The notes under the pieces are model-generated. The model made no database searches, was not told the origin of the DNA, and saw only the letters and a list, made by a program, of their open reading frames with translations. Of a stretch of 64,000 nucleotides of DNA, positions 17,528 to 26,223 are shown piece after piece (the stretch's first letter is position 1; each line of letters begins with the position of its first letter). The stretch is from Clostridium liquoris. GTDB lineage: Bacteria; Bacillota; Clostridia; Clostridiales; Clostridiaceae. The translations under genes and the position numbers were made by a program. The stretch covers positions 90,567 through 154,566 of the forward strand of contig NZ_PVXO01000073.1 of the NCBI RefSeq assembly GCF_002995785.1, given 5' to 3'.

Positions 17528-18817
17528 ATGAAAAATAAAGCTTTAATAACAGGTGTTTTTAGGAAAGATAAAAGTGATAAAAAAGGTTATATCATAGCAA
17601 ACTTAGATACTGGATTAATAGAAAAAATTGTTTTTGATGAAATTCCTCCTGAAAATTTTACTGGTGAAATAATAAACTATGAAGAAAATTACACAATTTG
17701 TTCAGGTGACTTTAATTGTCATTCACATCCTGAACAATCCATCTATACAGATATAATAGATAAGTCTTGGGATTTAGGCACTTGGTGTAGAAATACCATA
17801 TACAAATATAGCGTAAAATTACAACCAGAACATGTATATTTAGGTTGTTTAAGAGCTTTTTCCAGAATGCTTACTTTAGGTGTTACCTCTGTAATGGTTT
17901 CTTTTTATTGCCACGGAAATAAAAAAAATCTTTTAGATAGAGAAGTAATAAGAGCAGCAGAAGATGTAGGCATACGATTATATTTTGGTAGAATGAATTA
18001 TGATATTATAAATGAAGATGCTTATGAAGGTAAAAAGGCATCTCAAAAAACTTATTATGAAACTCCTGAAGAAGCAGAAATTAATTTCATGATGCTTTCT
18101 GGAGAAGCTTGTTCTAATAATGTAGTAGTTGCCCCTTCATTACATAGTATCCATGCTTCAACAAAGGAAGCTATTATAAAAGGAATTAATTTGGCATTTG
18201 AGTATGGTAAATACATTCAATTTCATCTTTCCGAAGATAAAGGAGATGTAGATCTATCTCTTAAACTTTATGGCCTAAGACCTATAGAATTTTTAGAATC
18301 TTTATTAAAGAAAAACGAAATAAAAAGCTTAGGACATGTTATTTTATCAGATTGTGTATGGATTGATGATAATGAAAGAGACATAATTAAAAAGTATAAT
18401 ATGAAAGTTGTTTTAAATCCAAGAATGAATAATAGAATAAAAACCGGAGAAGCTGATTTAAGAAAACTTTTAGATAAAGATATACCTCTTTACCTTGGAA
18501 CAGATGGAGAAGCTAGTAATGATGATTTATCTATTACCGGAGAACGTAATTTCCTAAAAAATAGATATACAGATATCAATAGTGATACTATTGACAGTAT
18601 TGGAACTACTCCATTAGCATTTAACAATGGTTTTATAGGAAACATAGATGTAAATAATTTTTGTGATTTGAAGGTTCTTAATAAAGATGGAAATATAAAA
18701 GATGTTTTTGTTGGAGGGAAAAAAGTTGTAGAAGATGGTAATCTAATTACTATGGACATGCAAAAGGATATTGAAGCTCCACTAAAAAAATCTTTAAATA
18801 AGCTCTTTATATTTTAG
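17528..18817 (+). CDS. HutF-like / TRZ-ATZ amidohydrolase
   Basis: A 429-residue metal-dependent hydrolase of the amidohydrolase superfamily, subgroup of deaminases such as formiminoglutamate deiminase, guanine deaminase and S-adenosylhomocysteine deaminase. The metal and acid residues are complete: H65/H67 in DFNCHSHPEQ, H233 and E236 in QFHLSED, H270 in GHVILSD and D326 in LGTDGEASNDD. It is the only plus-strand gene inside the histidine island and diverges from gltS. That context makes a formimino-compound deiminase or another histidine-related deaminase plausible. The substrate cannot be read from sequence alone, and FtcD already handles formiminoglutamate. Confidence 0.72.
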   Translation: MKNKALITGVFRKDKSDKKGYIIANLDTGLIEKIVFDEIPPENFTGEIINYEENYTICSGDFNCHSHPEQSIYTDIIDKSWDLGTWCRNTIYKYSVKLQPEHVYLGCLRAFSRMLTLGVTSVMVSFYCHGNKKNLLDREVIRAAEDVGIRLYFGRMNYDIINEDAYEGKKASQKTYYETPEEAEINFMMLSGEACSNNVVVAPSLHSIHASTKEAIIKGINLAFEYGKYIQFHLSEDKGDVDLSLKLYGLRPIEFLESLLKKNEIKSLGHVILSDCVWIDDNERDIIKKYNMKVVLNPRMNNRIKTGEADLRKLLDKDIPLYLGTDGEASNDDLSITGERNFLKNRYTDINSDTIDSIGTTPLAFNNGFIGNIDVNNFCDLKVLNKDGNIKDVFVGGKKVVEDGNLITMDMQKDIEAPLKKSLNKLFIF

Positions 18818-18918
18818 TTAACAGTTGACAAAGGATTAAATTATAAATACTAAAGAATAAATAATAGATATGGATAATTTTTCTCCATTAACATTACGAA
18901 AAATCATTTAAGACTAAA

Positions 18919-18941
18919 GCGGCCAGTAGGCCGCGTTTTTT
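18919..18941 (+). terminator. Terminator after the amidohydrolase gene
   Basis: The GC-rich hairpin GCGGCC-AGTA-GGCCGC is followed by GTTTTTTT. An outer CTAAAGC (914-920) and GCTTTAG (943-949) pair encloses it. The unusual GC content may mean it came with the IS relic. Confidence 0.7.
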
Positions 18942-19035
18942 TGCTTTAGCCTCTAAATTAGGCGATAGCCTATAATTCAAACCATAATTATGTATTAAAA
19001 TTGATTCAATTTAAATTTTTTACATATTGATTTTT

Positions 19036-19158
19036 TTAAATGCTATATTTGGGTGCAAATACTATATGATATTTACATCTCCAATTAGTATGTGCTAAAC
19101 TATTATTGTCCATTTTGGGCAATACCTCTTTTGATTTTAGATTGGCTGGCGAAACCAT
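19036..19158 (-). pseudogene. IS200/IS605-type TnpA remnant (N-terminal fragment)
   Basis: On the minus strand ATG at 19113 starts a 25-codon frame reading MDNNSLAHTNWRCKYHIVFA followed by PKYSI and a stop at 19036-19038. This is the conserved N-terminus of IS200-family Y1 transposases (…HTxWxCKYHIVFxPKYRR…). The frame is open upstream to another ATG at 19158. The catalytic HUH and Tyr parts are gone, so it is a dead, heavily deleted copy. Nearby mini-hairpins (18961-18972, 19213-19229) may be leftover subterminal structures. Ends cannot be set. Confidence 0.8.
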
Positions 19159-19250
19159 ATCTATTATATCAAAGTGAGGTATTTTTTTTCAACGCTTAAG
19201 CTTTTCTGAACACACCTGCATAGCAGGTGGTTTTATTTATAGACAAAATC

Positions 19251-19275
19251 TGTCGCACTAATTTTTAGTGCGACA
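19251..19275 (-). terminator. Hairpin terminator downstream of the DAACS gene
   Basis: TGTCGCACTA (19251-19260) and TAGTGCGACA (19266-19275) form a perfect 10-bp stem. On the minus strand GATTTTGT follows, giving a modest T tract about 95 bases after the stop at 19371. Confidence 0.55.
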
Positions 19276-19370
19276 TCCCCTTTATAATTATAAATTTTTC
19301 ATGGCAACAGCCAAGAAAAATTATCCTTAACTGTCCACTGTCAATTATCAATTGTCCACTATACAAATAT

Positions 19371-20558
19371 TTAGCCTGTTATATTAGAACTATCAAATAT
19401 ATTATATCTTTCAACTATGCCTGTCAGCATAAGTGCTATGGCTCCATCGCCAGTAGCATTACAAGCTGTTCCAAAGCTATCCTGTAGTGCAAATATAGTT
19501 AATACTAATGCCACTGCTGAATCATTAAATCCTAATATTCCTGTAATTAATCCTAGTGAAGCCATTACTGTTCCACCAGGTACCCCTGGAGCACCTATAG
19601 CAAAAATACCTAATAATATTATAAACTGCACCATTTGAGCAACAGGTGGTAATGTGCCATACACTATCTTTGACACTGTCATAACAAAAAATGTTTCTGT
19701 TAAAACAGAGCCACACAGATGTATAGTAGAACATAATGGAATTGCAAAATCTACCATATCATCTCTTAAAACGGAAGATTTACGAGCACATTTAAGAGCT
19801 ACAGGTAAAGTAGCTGCACTAGACATAGTTCCAATTGCTGTTAAATATGCTGGCCCATAATGCTTTACCACTTCTAAAGGATTTTTCTTAGACATTGCTC
19901 CACCTATAATATACAATAATGTAAGCCAAATAATATGGCCTATTATTACTAATAATATGACAATTAAAAATACTGGTAATTGTTTTGTAATACTTCCCTC
20001 ATAAGCTAATCCTGCAAAAGTTGTAGCTATAAAATATGGAAGAATAGGGATTACTACTCTTGTTACAATGGAGAGCATAATATTTTGAAACTGATCCAAC
20101 AACTTTTCAATTAAATCTGAATTTGTCCAAGCAGTGGCAAGACCTATTAGAACTGCGGTAATTAATGCTGTCATAACAGACATAATTGGAGGTATATCTA
20201 ATTGAAATACTATTTCAGGTAATTTCTTTAATCCTTCTGCATTACTAGTTATAGATAATTTCGGGATAATAGCATAGCCAGATATAGCTGAAAAAGTAGC
20301 TGCTCCAATAGATGAGATATATGCTATAACTACAGCAATTCCCAACATTTTGCTAGCATTAGATCGCATTTTAACTATAGAAGGTGCAATGAATCCTATA
20401 ATTACAAGCAGTACGCAATAGAAAATTACTTGTCCTAATACATACTTTATAGTCATTACTACTCCTATTACACCCTCAGATGAAACAAGTCCTAATATAA
20501 TTCCCCCTATTACTGCTATAAATAGTTTTAATACTAAGCTGTCTTTCACCTTACCCAT
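19371..20558 (-). CDS. Dicarboxylate/amino acid:cation symporter (DAACS)
   Basis: A 395-residue membrane protein with the DAACS fold: eight helices and two hairpins. Signs are LVLKLFIAVIGGIILGLV at the start, AIGTMSSAATLPVALKCARK (serine-rich hairpin HP1), GAPGVPGGTVMASLGLI and the C-terminal ACNATGDGAIALMLTGIVER. It imports dicarboxylic or small neutral amino acids with Na+ (GltP/SstT relatives). It lies 51 bases after the desulfidase-family gene and is probably co-transcribed from the sigma-54-type promoter at 21917. Pairing with that enzyme suggests a substrate such as serine, cysteine or threonine, by inference. Confidence 0.9.
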   Translation of the reverse strand: MGKVKDSLVLKLFIAVIGGIILGLVSSEGVIGVVMTIKYVLGQVIFYCVLLVIIGFIAPSIVKMRSNASKMLGIAVVIAYISSIGAATFSAISGYAIIPKLSITSNAEGLKKLPEIVFQLDIPPIMSVMTALITAVLIGLATAWTNSDLIEKLLDQFQNIMLSIVTRVVIPILPYFIATTFAGLAYEGSITKQLPVFLIVILLVIIGHIIWLTLLYIIGGAMSKKNPLEVVKHYGPAYLTAIGTMSSAATLPVALKCARKSSVLRDDMVDFAIPLCSTIHLCGSVLTETFFVMTVSKIVYGTLPPVAQMVQFIILLGIFAIGAPGVPGGTVMASLGLITGILGFNDSAVALVLTIFALQDSFGTACNATGDGAIALMLTGIVERYNIFDSSNITG

Positions 20559-20608
20559 GATAACTTCCTCCTATTTAATATATTTTTAGTAGCTTTACGC
20601 TACATTTT

Positions 20609-21877
20609 TCAACTACACTTTTCCATCATAACATTTAAAATAACTTCATCTGTACAGCTCATTCCTTCAGTAGATACCTTACCCAAATTTTGAATTGATT
20701 TTTCCACAGACTGATTTAAAATACCATCATTAGAAGGTACAAAAATATTATCTAGGGCCATTTTTGCAGCATCTAATGCTGAGGATACTGAAATAATTAA
20801 TTTATATGCACATCCTAATTTAGCTCCATCACAAATCATTCCAGATATACCTGCAATCATATTTTTTATAGCCCCGCATATCTGTTTTATATCTCCACCT
20901 AACAAGTATGTTAATCCAGCACTTGCCCCTACTCCTGCAGCTACCCCACAGCCACATACTGCTGACAACGCTCCTGTATAGCTTTTAATATAAATGGTTA
21001 CTAAATGACTTAAAGCTACACTTCTAATAATTATTTCATTATTTATATTTAATTTCTCCCCAACTGCAGCTATAGGCAGTATTGCTACTAACCCATGATT
21101 TCCACTGCCTGCACTGCTCATAACTGGTAATGGATAGCCAGACATTCTAGCTTCACAAGCTGCTGAAGTTATTGCTTTTGCATAATGTTCAATACTTTCA
21201 TTATCCTTATATAATAGATTCCCCAATCCTAAGCCTAAATTATATTTTAATCCTTCTTCAGCAATCTTTTTATTCATAATAATGCCCTCATTAATAAACT
21301 GTATCTTTTCTAATTCTACATTATCTACAAATTCCTTAATATCAGCTATAGAAAATTCTTTAATCCTATCCCTTATACCAATTTGGGAAATCTTTTCTTC
21401 ATACTGTTGTGAAATACATTCACCATTTCTTTCAAGACATACTATATTTAAATGACTATTTCTAATTACAACCCTGGATGTATTGCTTTTTCCTTTAGCT
21501 TCTACTTCTATGTATAGTCCAGTAATCTCTTCTCTTAAGTTTAGATGGATAATATTCTGTTCAATTAAATCTAAAGCTTTTTGAATATCATCAACAGCTA
21601 AATCTTTAATAACTTGAAGCTTGTATTCAGATTTCCCAACCACAATGGCTAAAGCTGCTGCCATAATAATACCTTTATTGTTTGTTCCTGGAATACCAAC
21701 TTCCTTACCATTTTTAAATATATTTTTATCTACACTTATATTCAATTCCATTACTTGCTCTTCAAGCAATTCCTTAGCTTTTGCAACAGCATAAGCTACT
21801 GCCATTGGTTCTGTACATCCCAATGCTGGAACTACCCCATCCTTTAAAATATTTATTAGCAAATCCTCATTATACAT
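20609..21877 (-). CDS. L-cysteine desulfidase / UPF0597 family protein
   Basis: A 422-residue protein of the CyuA/YhaM (UPF0597) family, related to the catalytic part of iron-sulfur L-serine dehydratase. Likely cluster or catalytic cysteines are C21 in ALGCTEP, then CGCGVAAGVGASAG and CDGAKLGCAYK. SSAGSGNHGLVAILPI is conserved. The frame extends to a GTG at 21883, but ATG 21877 has the correct spacing from GAGGAGGA and is chosen. Characterised members break down cysteine to pyruvate, sulfide and ammonia, or act on serine. The partner transporter and sigma-54 promoter suggest inducible amino-acid catabolism. Confidence 0.85.
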   Translation of the reverse strand: MYNEDLLINILKDGVVPALGCTEPMAVAYAVAKAKELLEEQVMELNISVDKNIFKNGKEVGIPGTNNKGIIMAAALAIVVGKSEYKLQVIKDLAVDDIQKALDLIEQNIIHLNLREEITGLYIEVEAKGKSNTSRVVIRNSHLNIVCLERNGECISQQYEEKISQIGIRDRIKEFSIADIKEFVDNVELEKIQFINEGIIMNKKIAEEGLKYNLGLGLGNLLYKDNESIEHYAKAITSAACEARMSGYPLPVMSSAGSGNHGLVAILPIAAVGEKLNINNEIIIRSVALSHLVTIYIKSYTGALSAVCGCGVAAGVGASAGLTYLLGGDIKQICGAIKNMIAGISGMICDGAKLGCAYKLIISVSSALDAAKMALDNIFVPSNDGILNQSVEKSIQNLGKVSTEGMSCTDEVILNVMMEKCS

Positions 21878-21916
21878 AAACACTCCTCCTCAAAATTAAG
21901 CTCACTTACATTAAAT

Positions 21917-21933
21917 AGCAATTTCAATGCCAA
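21917..21933 (-). promoter_or_regulatory. Sigma-54 promoter of the desulfidase-DAACS unit
   Basis: TTGGCATTGAAATTGCT on the minus strand keeps GG and GC 10 bases apart and closely resembles the gltS sigma-54 box. It lies about 40 bases before the ATG. No rival sigma-A promoter was seen close by. Confidence 0.75.
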
Positions 21934-22036
21934 GTGGAATTAATTTACACTGCTGTAAAATCAATGTTCTGAAAAAACTTATATATTATTTTTATCAAAA
22001 TTGAGAATTATTTAGTATTAATCTTAATACCATTAA

Positions 22037-22105
22037 GTGTAAGTATTGCTTTTACACCATTCTTCGCTTTTCTCAAATTTAATAAGCTTTTATCATATTT
22101 GAGAA
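22037..22105. promoter_or_regulatory. Candidate enhancer dyads upstream of the desulfidase gene
   Basis: GTGTAA-N9-TTACAC (22037-22057) lies about 105 bp upstream of the -24 element, and TTCTCAAAT ... ATTTGAGAA (22070-22105) about 140-170 bp upstream. A nearer dyad TTTACA-N4-TGTAAA (21944-21959) shares the TTTACA half-site. The sequences differ from the gltS dyads. Confidence 0.4.
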
Positions 22106-22128
22106 TAAAATTGAATACAATGGTAAAA

Positions 22129-22162
22129 AAAATAAACCTGTAAAATTTTACAGGTTTATTTT
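22129..22162. terminator. Palindromic terminator after hutH
   Basis: A perfect 17-bp self-complementary sequence (22129-22145 with 22146-22162) with A-run and T-run ends lies 11 bases beyond the hutH stop. It closes the DapF-like / permease / hutH operon. Confidence 0.88.
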
Positions 22163-22173
22163 AATAATTAATT

Positions 22174-23718
22174 TTAATGTTCTAATTCTACTACGTTTTC
22201 AACAGCATCTAGTACTTTTCCACTAGTAATTAATTCTGTAGCTTTATCTAATTCTTTATACATTTCTATATTAGTATCATATTCAATAAAGTCTATTGAC
22301 CCTCTTATTACTTTGTAAGCTTGTTCAGTTCCTTTTCCTAACTTGAAGCCTTTATCTTTTCTAAAATCTATAGCCTGGCAAGCTGCCATCATTTCTGTAG
22401 CTACTACTCTTGTAGAATTTTTAATTATATCTCTAGCTGTTCTTGCTGCTATAGTTCCCATGCTTACTAAATCTTCCTGGTTAGCTGAGGATGGGATTGA
22501 ATCTACTGATGCTGGATGAGCAAGTATCTTATTTTCTGATACTAAAGCTGCTGCAGCATACTGAGTAATCATAAATCCTGAGTTTAATCCACCATGTTTA
22601 GCAAGGAATGCTGGCAGATCATTTAACTGATGATTTATAAGTCTTTCAAGTCTTCTTTCTGATACGTTAGCAATTTCTGCTGCTCCAATTCCTAAAAAGT
22701 CAAAAGGCTGTGCCATTGGTTCTCCATGGAAGTTACCACCGGAGATAACGTCTCCTTCTCTTGTTATAATTGGATTGTCTGTAACTGAGTTGATTTCTAT
22801 TTCAACCTTTTTCTGTACATAATCAATTGTATCCTTGCTAGCACCATGTATCTGAGGTACACATCTTAATGAATAAGCATCCTGTACTCTTAATTCCCCT
22901 TGTCTAGTTACATAAGTGCTTCCTTCTACTAATTTTAATATATTTCTTGCAGTAGCCATTTGTCCTTCATGTGGTCTAATTACATGAGTTCTAGGATCAA
23001 ATGCATCTGTTATTCCTCTTAATGCTTCCATGCTTAATGCAGCTGCAATATCACTAACCTTTAATAATTGTATAGCATCATATACTGCTAATGCTCCAGT
23101 TGCTGTTAATACTTGAGTACCATTTATTAGTGCTAAACCTTCTTTAGCTTCTAACTTAATTGTAGGAATTCCAGCCTTGTTCATAGCTTCTTTACCTGAC
23201 ATTATTTGACCCTTGTATTCAGCTTCTCCAAGTCCAAGCATTGGTAAAACCATATGAGCAAGTGGTGCTAAGTCTCCTGATGCTCCTAATGATCCTTTTT
23301 CAGGAATACATGGATGTACTCCTTTATTTAACATCTCTATTAAAGTATTTATAGTTTCTATTTTTATTCCTGAATATCCCTTTGATAAAGCATTTGCTCT
23401 AGTAAGCATTATAGCTCTTACTGTATCTGTTGAAAATCTTGGACCATATCCACAAGAATGTGAACGTATAAGATTTTCTTGTAATTGACTGCAATCTTCT
23501 TTGGATATACTTACATTACAAAACTCACCAAAACCAGTAGTTACACCATAAACAACTTTTTCATTTTCAACTATATCATCAATAATTTTTCTTGATTTTA
23601 AAACATTCTTTTTAGCTTCTTCACTTAAAGATACTTTACATCCCTTTCTAGCTACTGCTACCATTTCCTCTAAAGTCAAATCATTTCCTGTTAAAACAAC
23701 TTCTTTAAATTCTTTCAT
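22174..23718 (-). CDS. hutH: Histidine ammonia-lyase
   Basis: Removes ammonia from L-histidine to give urocanate, first step of the hut pathway. It has 514 residues. The autocatalytic MIO cofactor triad A146-S147-G148 lies in GSLGASGDLAPLAHM. YGVTTGFGEF near residue 58, NGTQ, and the QEDLVSMG block are also present. An AAGGAGG ribosome binding site precedes the ATG. It is third in an operon behind the DapF-like gene and a permease, 75 bases after the permease. A palindromic terminator follows. Confidence 0.98.
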   Translation of the reverse strand: MKEFKEVVLTGNDLTLEEMVAVARKGCKVSLSEEAKKNVLKSRKIIDDIVENEKVVYGVTTGFGEFCNVSISKEDCSQLQENLIRSHSCGYGPRFSTDTVRAIMLTRANALSKGYSGIKIETINTLIEMLNKGVHPCIPEKGSLGASGDLAPLAHMVLPMLGLGEAEYKGQIMSGKEAMNKAGIPTIKLEAKEGLALINGTQVLTATGALAVYDAIQLLKVSDIAAALSMEALRGITDAFDPRTHVIRPHEGQMATARNILKLVEGSTYVTRQGELRVQDAYSLRCVPQIHGASKDTIDYVQKKVEIEINSVTDNPIITREGDVISGGNFHGEPMAQPFDFLGIGAAEIANVSERRLERLINHQLNDLPAFLAKHGGLNSGFMITQYAAAALVSENKILAHPASVDSIPSSANQEDLVSMGTIAARTARDIIKNSTRVVATEMMAACQAIDFRKDKGFKLGKGTEQAYKVIRGSIDFIEYDTNIEMYKELDKATELITSGKVLDAVENVVELEH

Positions 23719-23792
23719 TTGTATTTCCTCCTTAAAGTGTATATTATTAACTATATATTAGAGCTATATATTAGCTTCATATGCTTCATAAA

Positions 23793-25100
23793 TTAACCCA
23801 TTATAGCAGCTCCTATCATACCTGCTATGAATAATGGTATATCATAGAATATGAATGTTGGCACACAGGTATCCCAAATATGATCATGCTGTCCATCTAC
23901 ATTCAATCCAGATGTAGGTCCTAAAGTACTGTCTGATGCTGGTGAACCAGCGTCTCCAAGTGCTGCTGCAATTCCTAATAGTAGTATAATTGTTGGTGTG
24001 CTCATTCCAAGTTTTATACCTAATGGACAATATATTGCAGCTATAATTGGAATTGTACCAAAGGATGTTCCTATACCCATTGTTACTAGAAGTCCAACTG
24101 CAAGCATTAAGAAAGCTCCACCCATTTTTCCACCTACTGCGCTTGCTGTAGAGCTAACTAAAGCTTCAACTGCTCCAGTTTTTCTTAAAACATCTCCATA
24201 GCCTGCTGCAACTAACATTACGAAAGCAATAAATGCCATCATTTTTAATCCGCCATCTATCATTTCGTCTATTTCTTTTACCTTTATTGATCCAGTTAGA
24301 ACCATAATTAGCAATCCTGCTAATGCTCCAAGTGGTAATGATCCTGTAATAAGCTGAACTACAAATGCTCCTATTGCCCCTGAAAGTGCTAACCAGTGTT
24401 TTGGTGTCATTTTAACATCTTCAGTCTCATCTAAATCAAGACCTTCTATTTTTATATCCTTATATTCTCTTGGTTTTCTATACGCTACAAGTACAGCTAA
24501 TAGCAAACCTATAAGCATTGATAATCCGCCAATCCACATTACACTTCCAACATCTTTAGTTGTAATTGGAATTCCATTTTGAATCATTTGGTCTCTTATA
24601 ATATTATGGAATATAAGTCCAAATCCAACACCAAAAGATACATATGGTGCCTTAAGACCGAAAGTCAATGCACAAGCCACCGCTCTTCTATCTAGCTTCA
24701 TTTTATTCATTAATGGAATTAGTGGTGGTATTAAAATTGGAATGAATGCTATATGAACTGGTATTAAATTCTGTGAAAAACATGCTACAAAAGCTATAAC
24801 TAAGGTAAATGCAACTGCTTTTCCCTTAACTACCTTGGATATTTTCTTTGCTAATATTGTTGCAAGACCTGTTTTATTAATTGCAACAGCTAAAGCACCC
24901 AAAAGTATATAACTTAAAGCTGTTTCTGAATTTCCTCCCATACCTCCAATTAATGTAGCCATTGTGTCTGTTATAGGCATTCCAGCAGCTAATCCAGCAA
25001 CTATGGCAGCTATTAATATTGATAGAATTACATTTAGCTTTAGCAGACATAGTACTGACATCACTATTACTGATATTATAACCGGATTTAGTAATATCAT
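23793..25100 (-). CDS. Na+/H+ antiporter-superfamily permease, probable histidine transporter
   Basis: A 435-residue membrane protein with about 11-12 helices of the YuiF/NhaC-like (ion transporter superfamily) type. Features are ILLNPVIISVIVMSVLCLLKLNVILSILIAAIVAG, the central loop with GLDLDETEDVKMTPKHW, and the glycine-rich AALGDAGSPASDSTLGPTSGLNVDGQHDHIWDTCVPTF near the C-terminus. YuiF-type carriers are often linked to hut genes and are predicted amino-acid (histidine) transporters. Position directly before hutH supports histidine uptake. The substrate is inferred from context. Confidence 0.82.
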   Translation of the reverse strand: MILLNPVIISVIVMSVLCLLKLNVILSILIAAIVAGLAAGMPITDTMATLIGGMGGNSETALSYILLGALAVAINKTGLATILAKKISKVVKGKAVAFTLVIAFVACFSQNLIPVHIAFIPILIPPLIPLMNKMKLDRRAVACALTFGLKAPYVSFGVGFGLIFHNIIRDQMIQNGIPITTKDVGSVMWIGGLSMLIGLLLAVLVAYRKPREYKDIKIEGLDLDETEDVKMTPKHWLALSGAIGAFVVQLITGSLPLGALAGLLIMVLTGSIKVKEIDEMIDGGLKMMAFIAFVMLVAAGYGDVLRKTGAVEALVSSTASAVGGKMGGAFLMLAVGLLVTMGIGTSFGTIPIIAAIYCPLGIKLGMSTPTIILLLGIAAALGDAGSPASDSTLGPTSGLNVDGQHDHIWDTCVPTFIFYDIPLFIAGMIGAAIMG

Positions 25101-25131
25101 TTTTATTCCCCCTTATTGAATAAATTAAATA

Positions 25132-25959
25132 TTATACATTTACTATTCCTTCTGCCACAATTTCAACTGTCCCATTTAAGCATATGCTTTCAACACTGTT
25201 TTCAGACCATTTAGTTGTTACTTGAAGCAGTCCCCCAGGTTGTCTTACTTTTTGGTCAATATTTTTCTTCTTCATATAGGTTAATGCTACCCCTAAAGCT
25301 GAAGTTCCGGAGGCACAGCTTCTTTCCCAAAAAAGACTATCAGTACCCTTAACATACACTAAAGGTTCTAAAAATTCTTCATTATAGTCATAATACATAA
25401 TTCCAAAGGCATCATAGTGAGTCTTATCCATTTCATTTTTTATTTGTTTAAAGAAAAGATCTTTGTCCTTTACTTTTTTACTATCCACTATAAAATGCGT
25501 AATTCCTTCAAATTCTACCTTTATACTAGAGAAAACGATACCATCTACTTCAAATGAAAAATCGCTAATCTCCTTAGGTAAAGGCATATTAACTTGTGAT
25601 AAGTAAGTATTATCATCTTCTGTTTTATATACCTGGCAATTAATTATAGAATCAATTCCCGATACTTCTAATTGAACTGTATGCCCATCTTCTGCTTTAG
25701 TAATATTAGGATACTGGTTATGTACCATCAATGCTGCCAAAGCTCTTGTAGCATTACCGCAAAATTCACCTCCCATCATTTGAAGTCTAAGACATTTATC
25801 TTCTAGTTCTTTGTGTACGATTGCTTTTTCAATAAAACCAACTTGTTCTGCACAAATATTACTATAACTCATCAATTTCTTTGCTACATGCATTTGCATA
25901 TTCCTTGGAACTTGATCTAAAACAAATATTGTCATGTTCTCCACCGGATTTACCTTCAC
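25132..25959 (-). CDS. DapF-fold amino acid racemase, candidate histidine racemase
   Basis: A 275-residue diaminopimelate-epimerase-fold protein. Both catalytic cysteines are visible in the right settings: C67 in MMGGEFCGNATRA and C215 in ERSCASGTSALG. So a PLP-independent two-base racemase or epimerase is expected. It differs from true DapF (CGNGxRC ... ACGTGA) and sits first in the operon with a permease and hutH. CntK, a DapF-family histidine racemase, is an established precedent. The likely role is D-/L-histidine interconversion feeding HutH, but this is inference. The start is ATG 25959. No strong Shine-Dalgarno stands directly before it; a GAGGAGGAAA lies about 20 bases upstream, so the true start may differ slightly. 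Confidence 0.72.
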   Translation of the reverse strand: MKVNPVENMTIFVLDQVPRNMQMHVAKKLMSYSNICAEQVGFIEKAIVHKELEDKCLRLQMMGGEFCGNATRALAALMVHNQYPNITKAEDGHTVQLEVSGIDSIINCQVYKTEDDNTYLSQVNMPLPKEISDFSFEVDGIVFSSIKVEFEGITHFIVDSKKVKDKDLFFKQIKNEMDKTHYDAFGIMYYDYNEEFLEPLVYVKGTDSLFWERSCASGTSALGVALTYMKKKNIDQKVRQPGGLLQVTTKWSENSVESICLNGTVEIVAEGIVNV

Positions 25960-26021
25960 AAAATGCAGCTTAATTTTCGTTTCCTCCTCTCTAAGAGTTA
26001 CTTGATCTTTATTACAGCCTA

Positions 26022-26053
26022 ATTATATCATGATTTCGTCAAATAAAAGTCTA
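26022..26053 (-). promoter_or_regulatory. SARP-type direct-repeat promoter of the DapF-like/permease/hutH operon
   Basis: On the minus strand AGACT (26048-26052) and TGACG (26037-26041) repeat with 11-bp period, then 9 bases, then TATAAT (26022-26027). A -35 consensus is missing. The geometry is identical to the ftcD and hutU promoters. Confidence 0.7.
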
Positions 26054-26206
26054 TTTTGAATTTTTTAAAAATTTAATCATTCAAATTCATTTATCAATTC
26101 AAAATAGATATATACTGTATTTCTTTTACTTTTAGTTATAAATATAGATATAAGCTTAAAATTCCTGTGTAATTCACTTGATTCCTGGCTATTTTCTTAT
26201 AATTTA

Positions 26207-26223
26207 CGTCTACAAATCGTCTA
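26207..26223 (-). promoter_or_regulatory. Perfect TAGACG direct repeat (11-bp period)
   Basis: TAGACGATTTGTAGACG reads on the minus strand, the cleanest copy of the element in the window. It lies about 170 bp upstream of the DapF-like promoter and no TATAAT stands 9 bp after it, so it would be a distal site. Confidence 0.55.

Larger units (their letters stand above)
18818..19370. other. Non-coding region with IS200 relic and hairpins
   Basis: About 550 bases between convergent genes. It contains a plus-strand terminator (18919-18941), small hairpins (18961-18972, 19213-19229), a decayed tnpA start (19036-19158), a 10-bp hairpin (19251-19275) and a tract of TGTC/GACA-type repeats (about 19327-19360). 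No intact gene was found. Confidence 0.7.

Noticed and set aside
20609..21877. Ordinary L-serine dehydratase
   Set aside because: Overall pattern and single-chain length fit the UPF0597/CyuA branch better than the SdaA/SdaB subunits, though activity on serine is not excluded.
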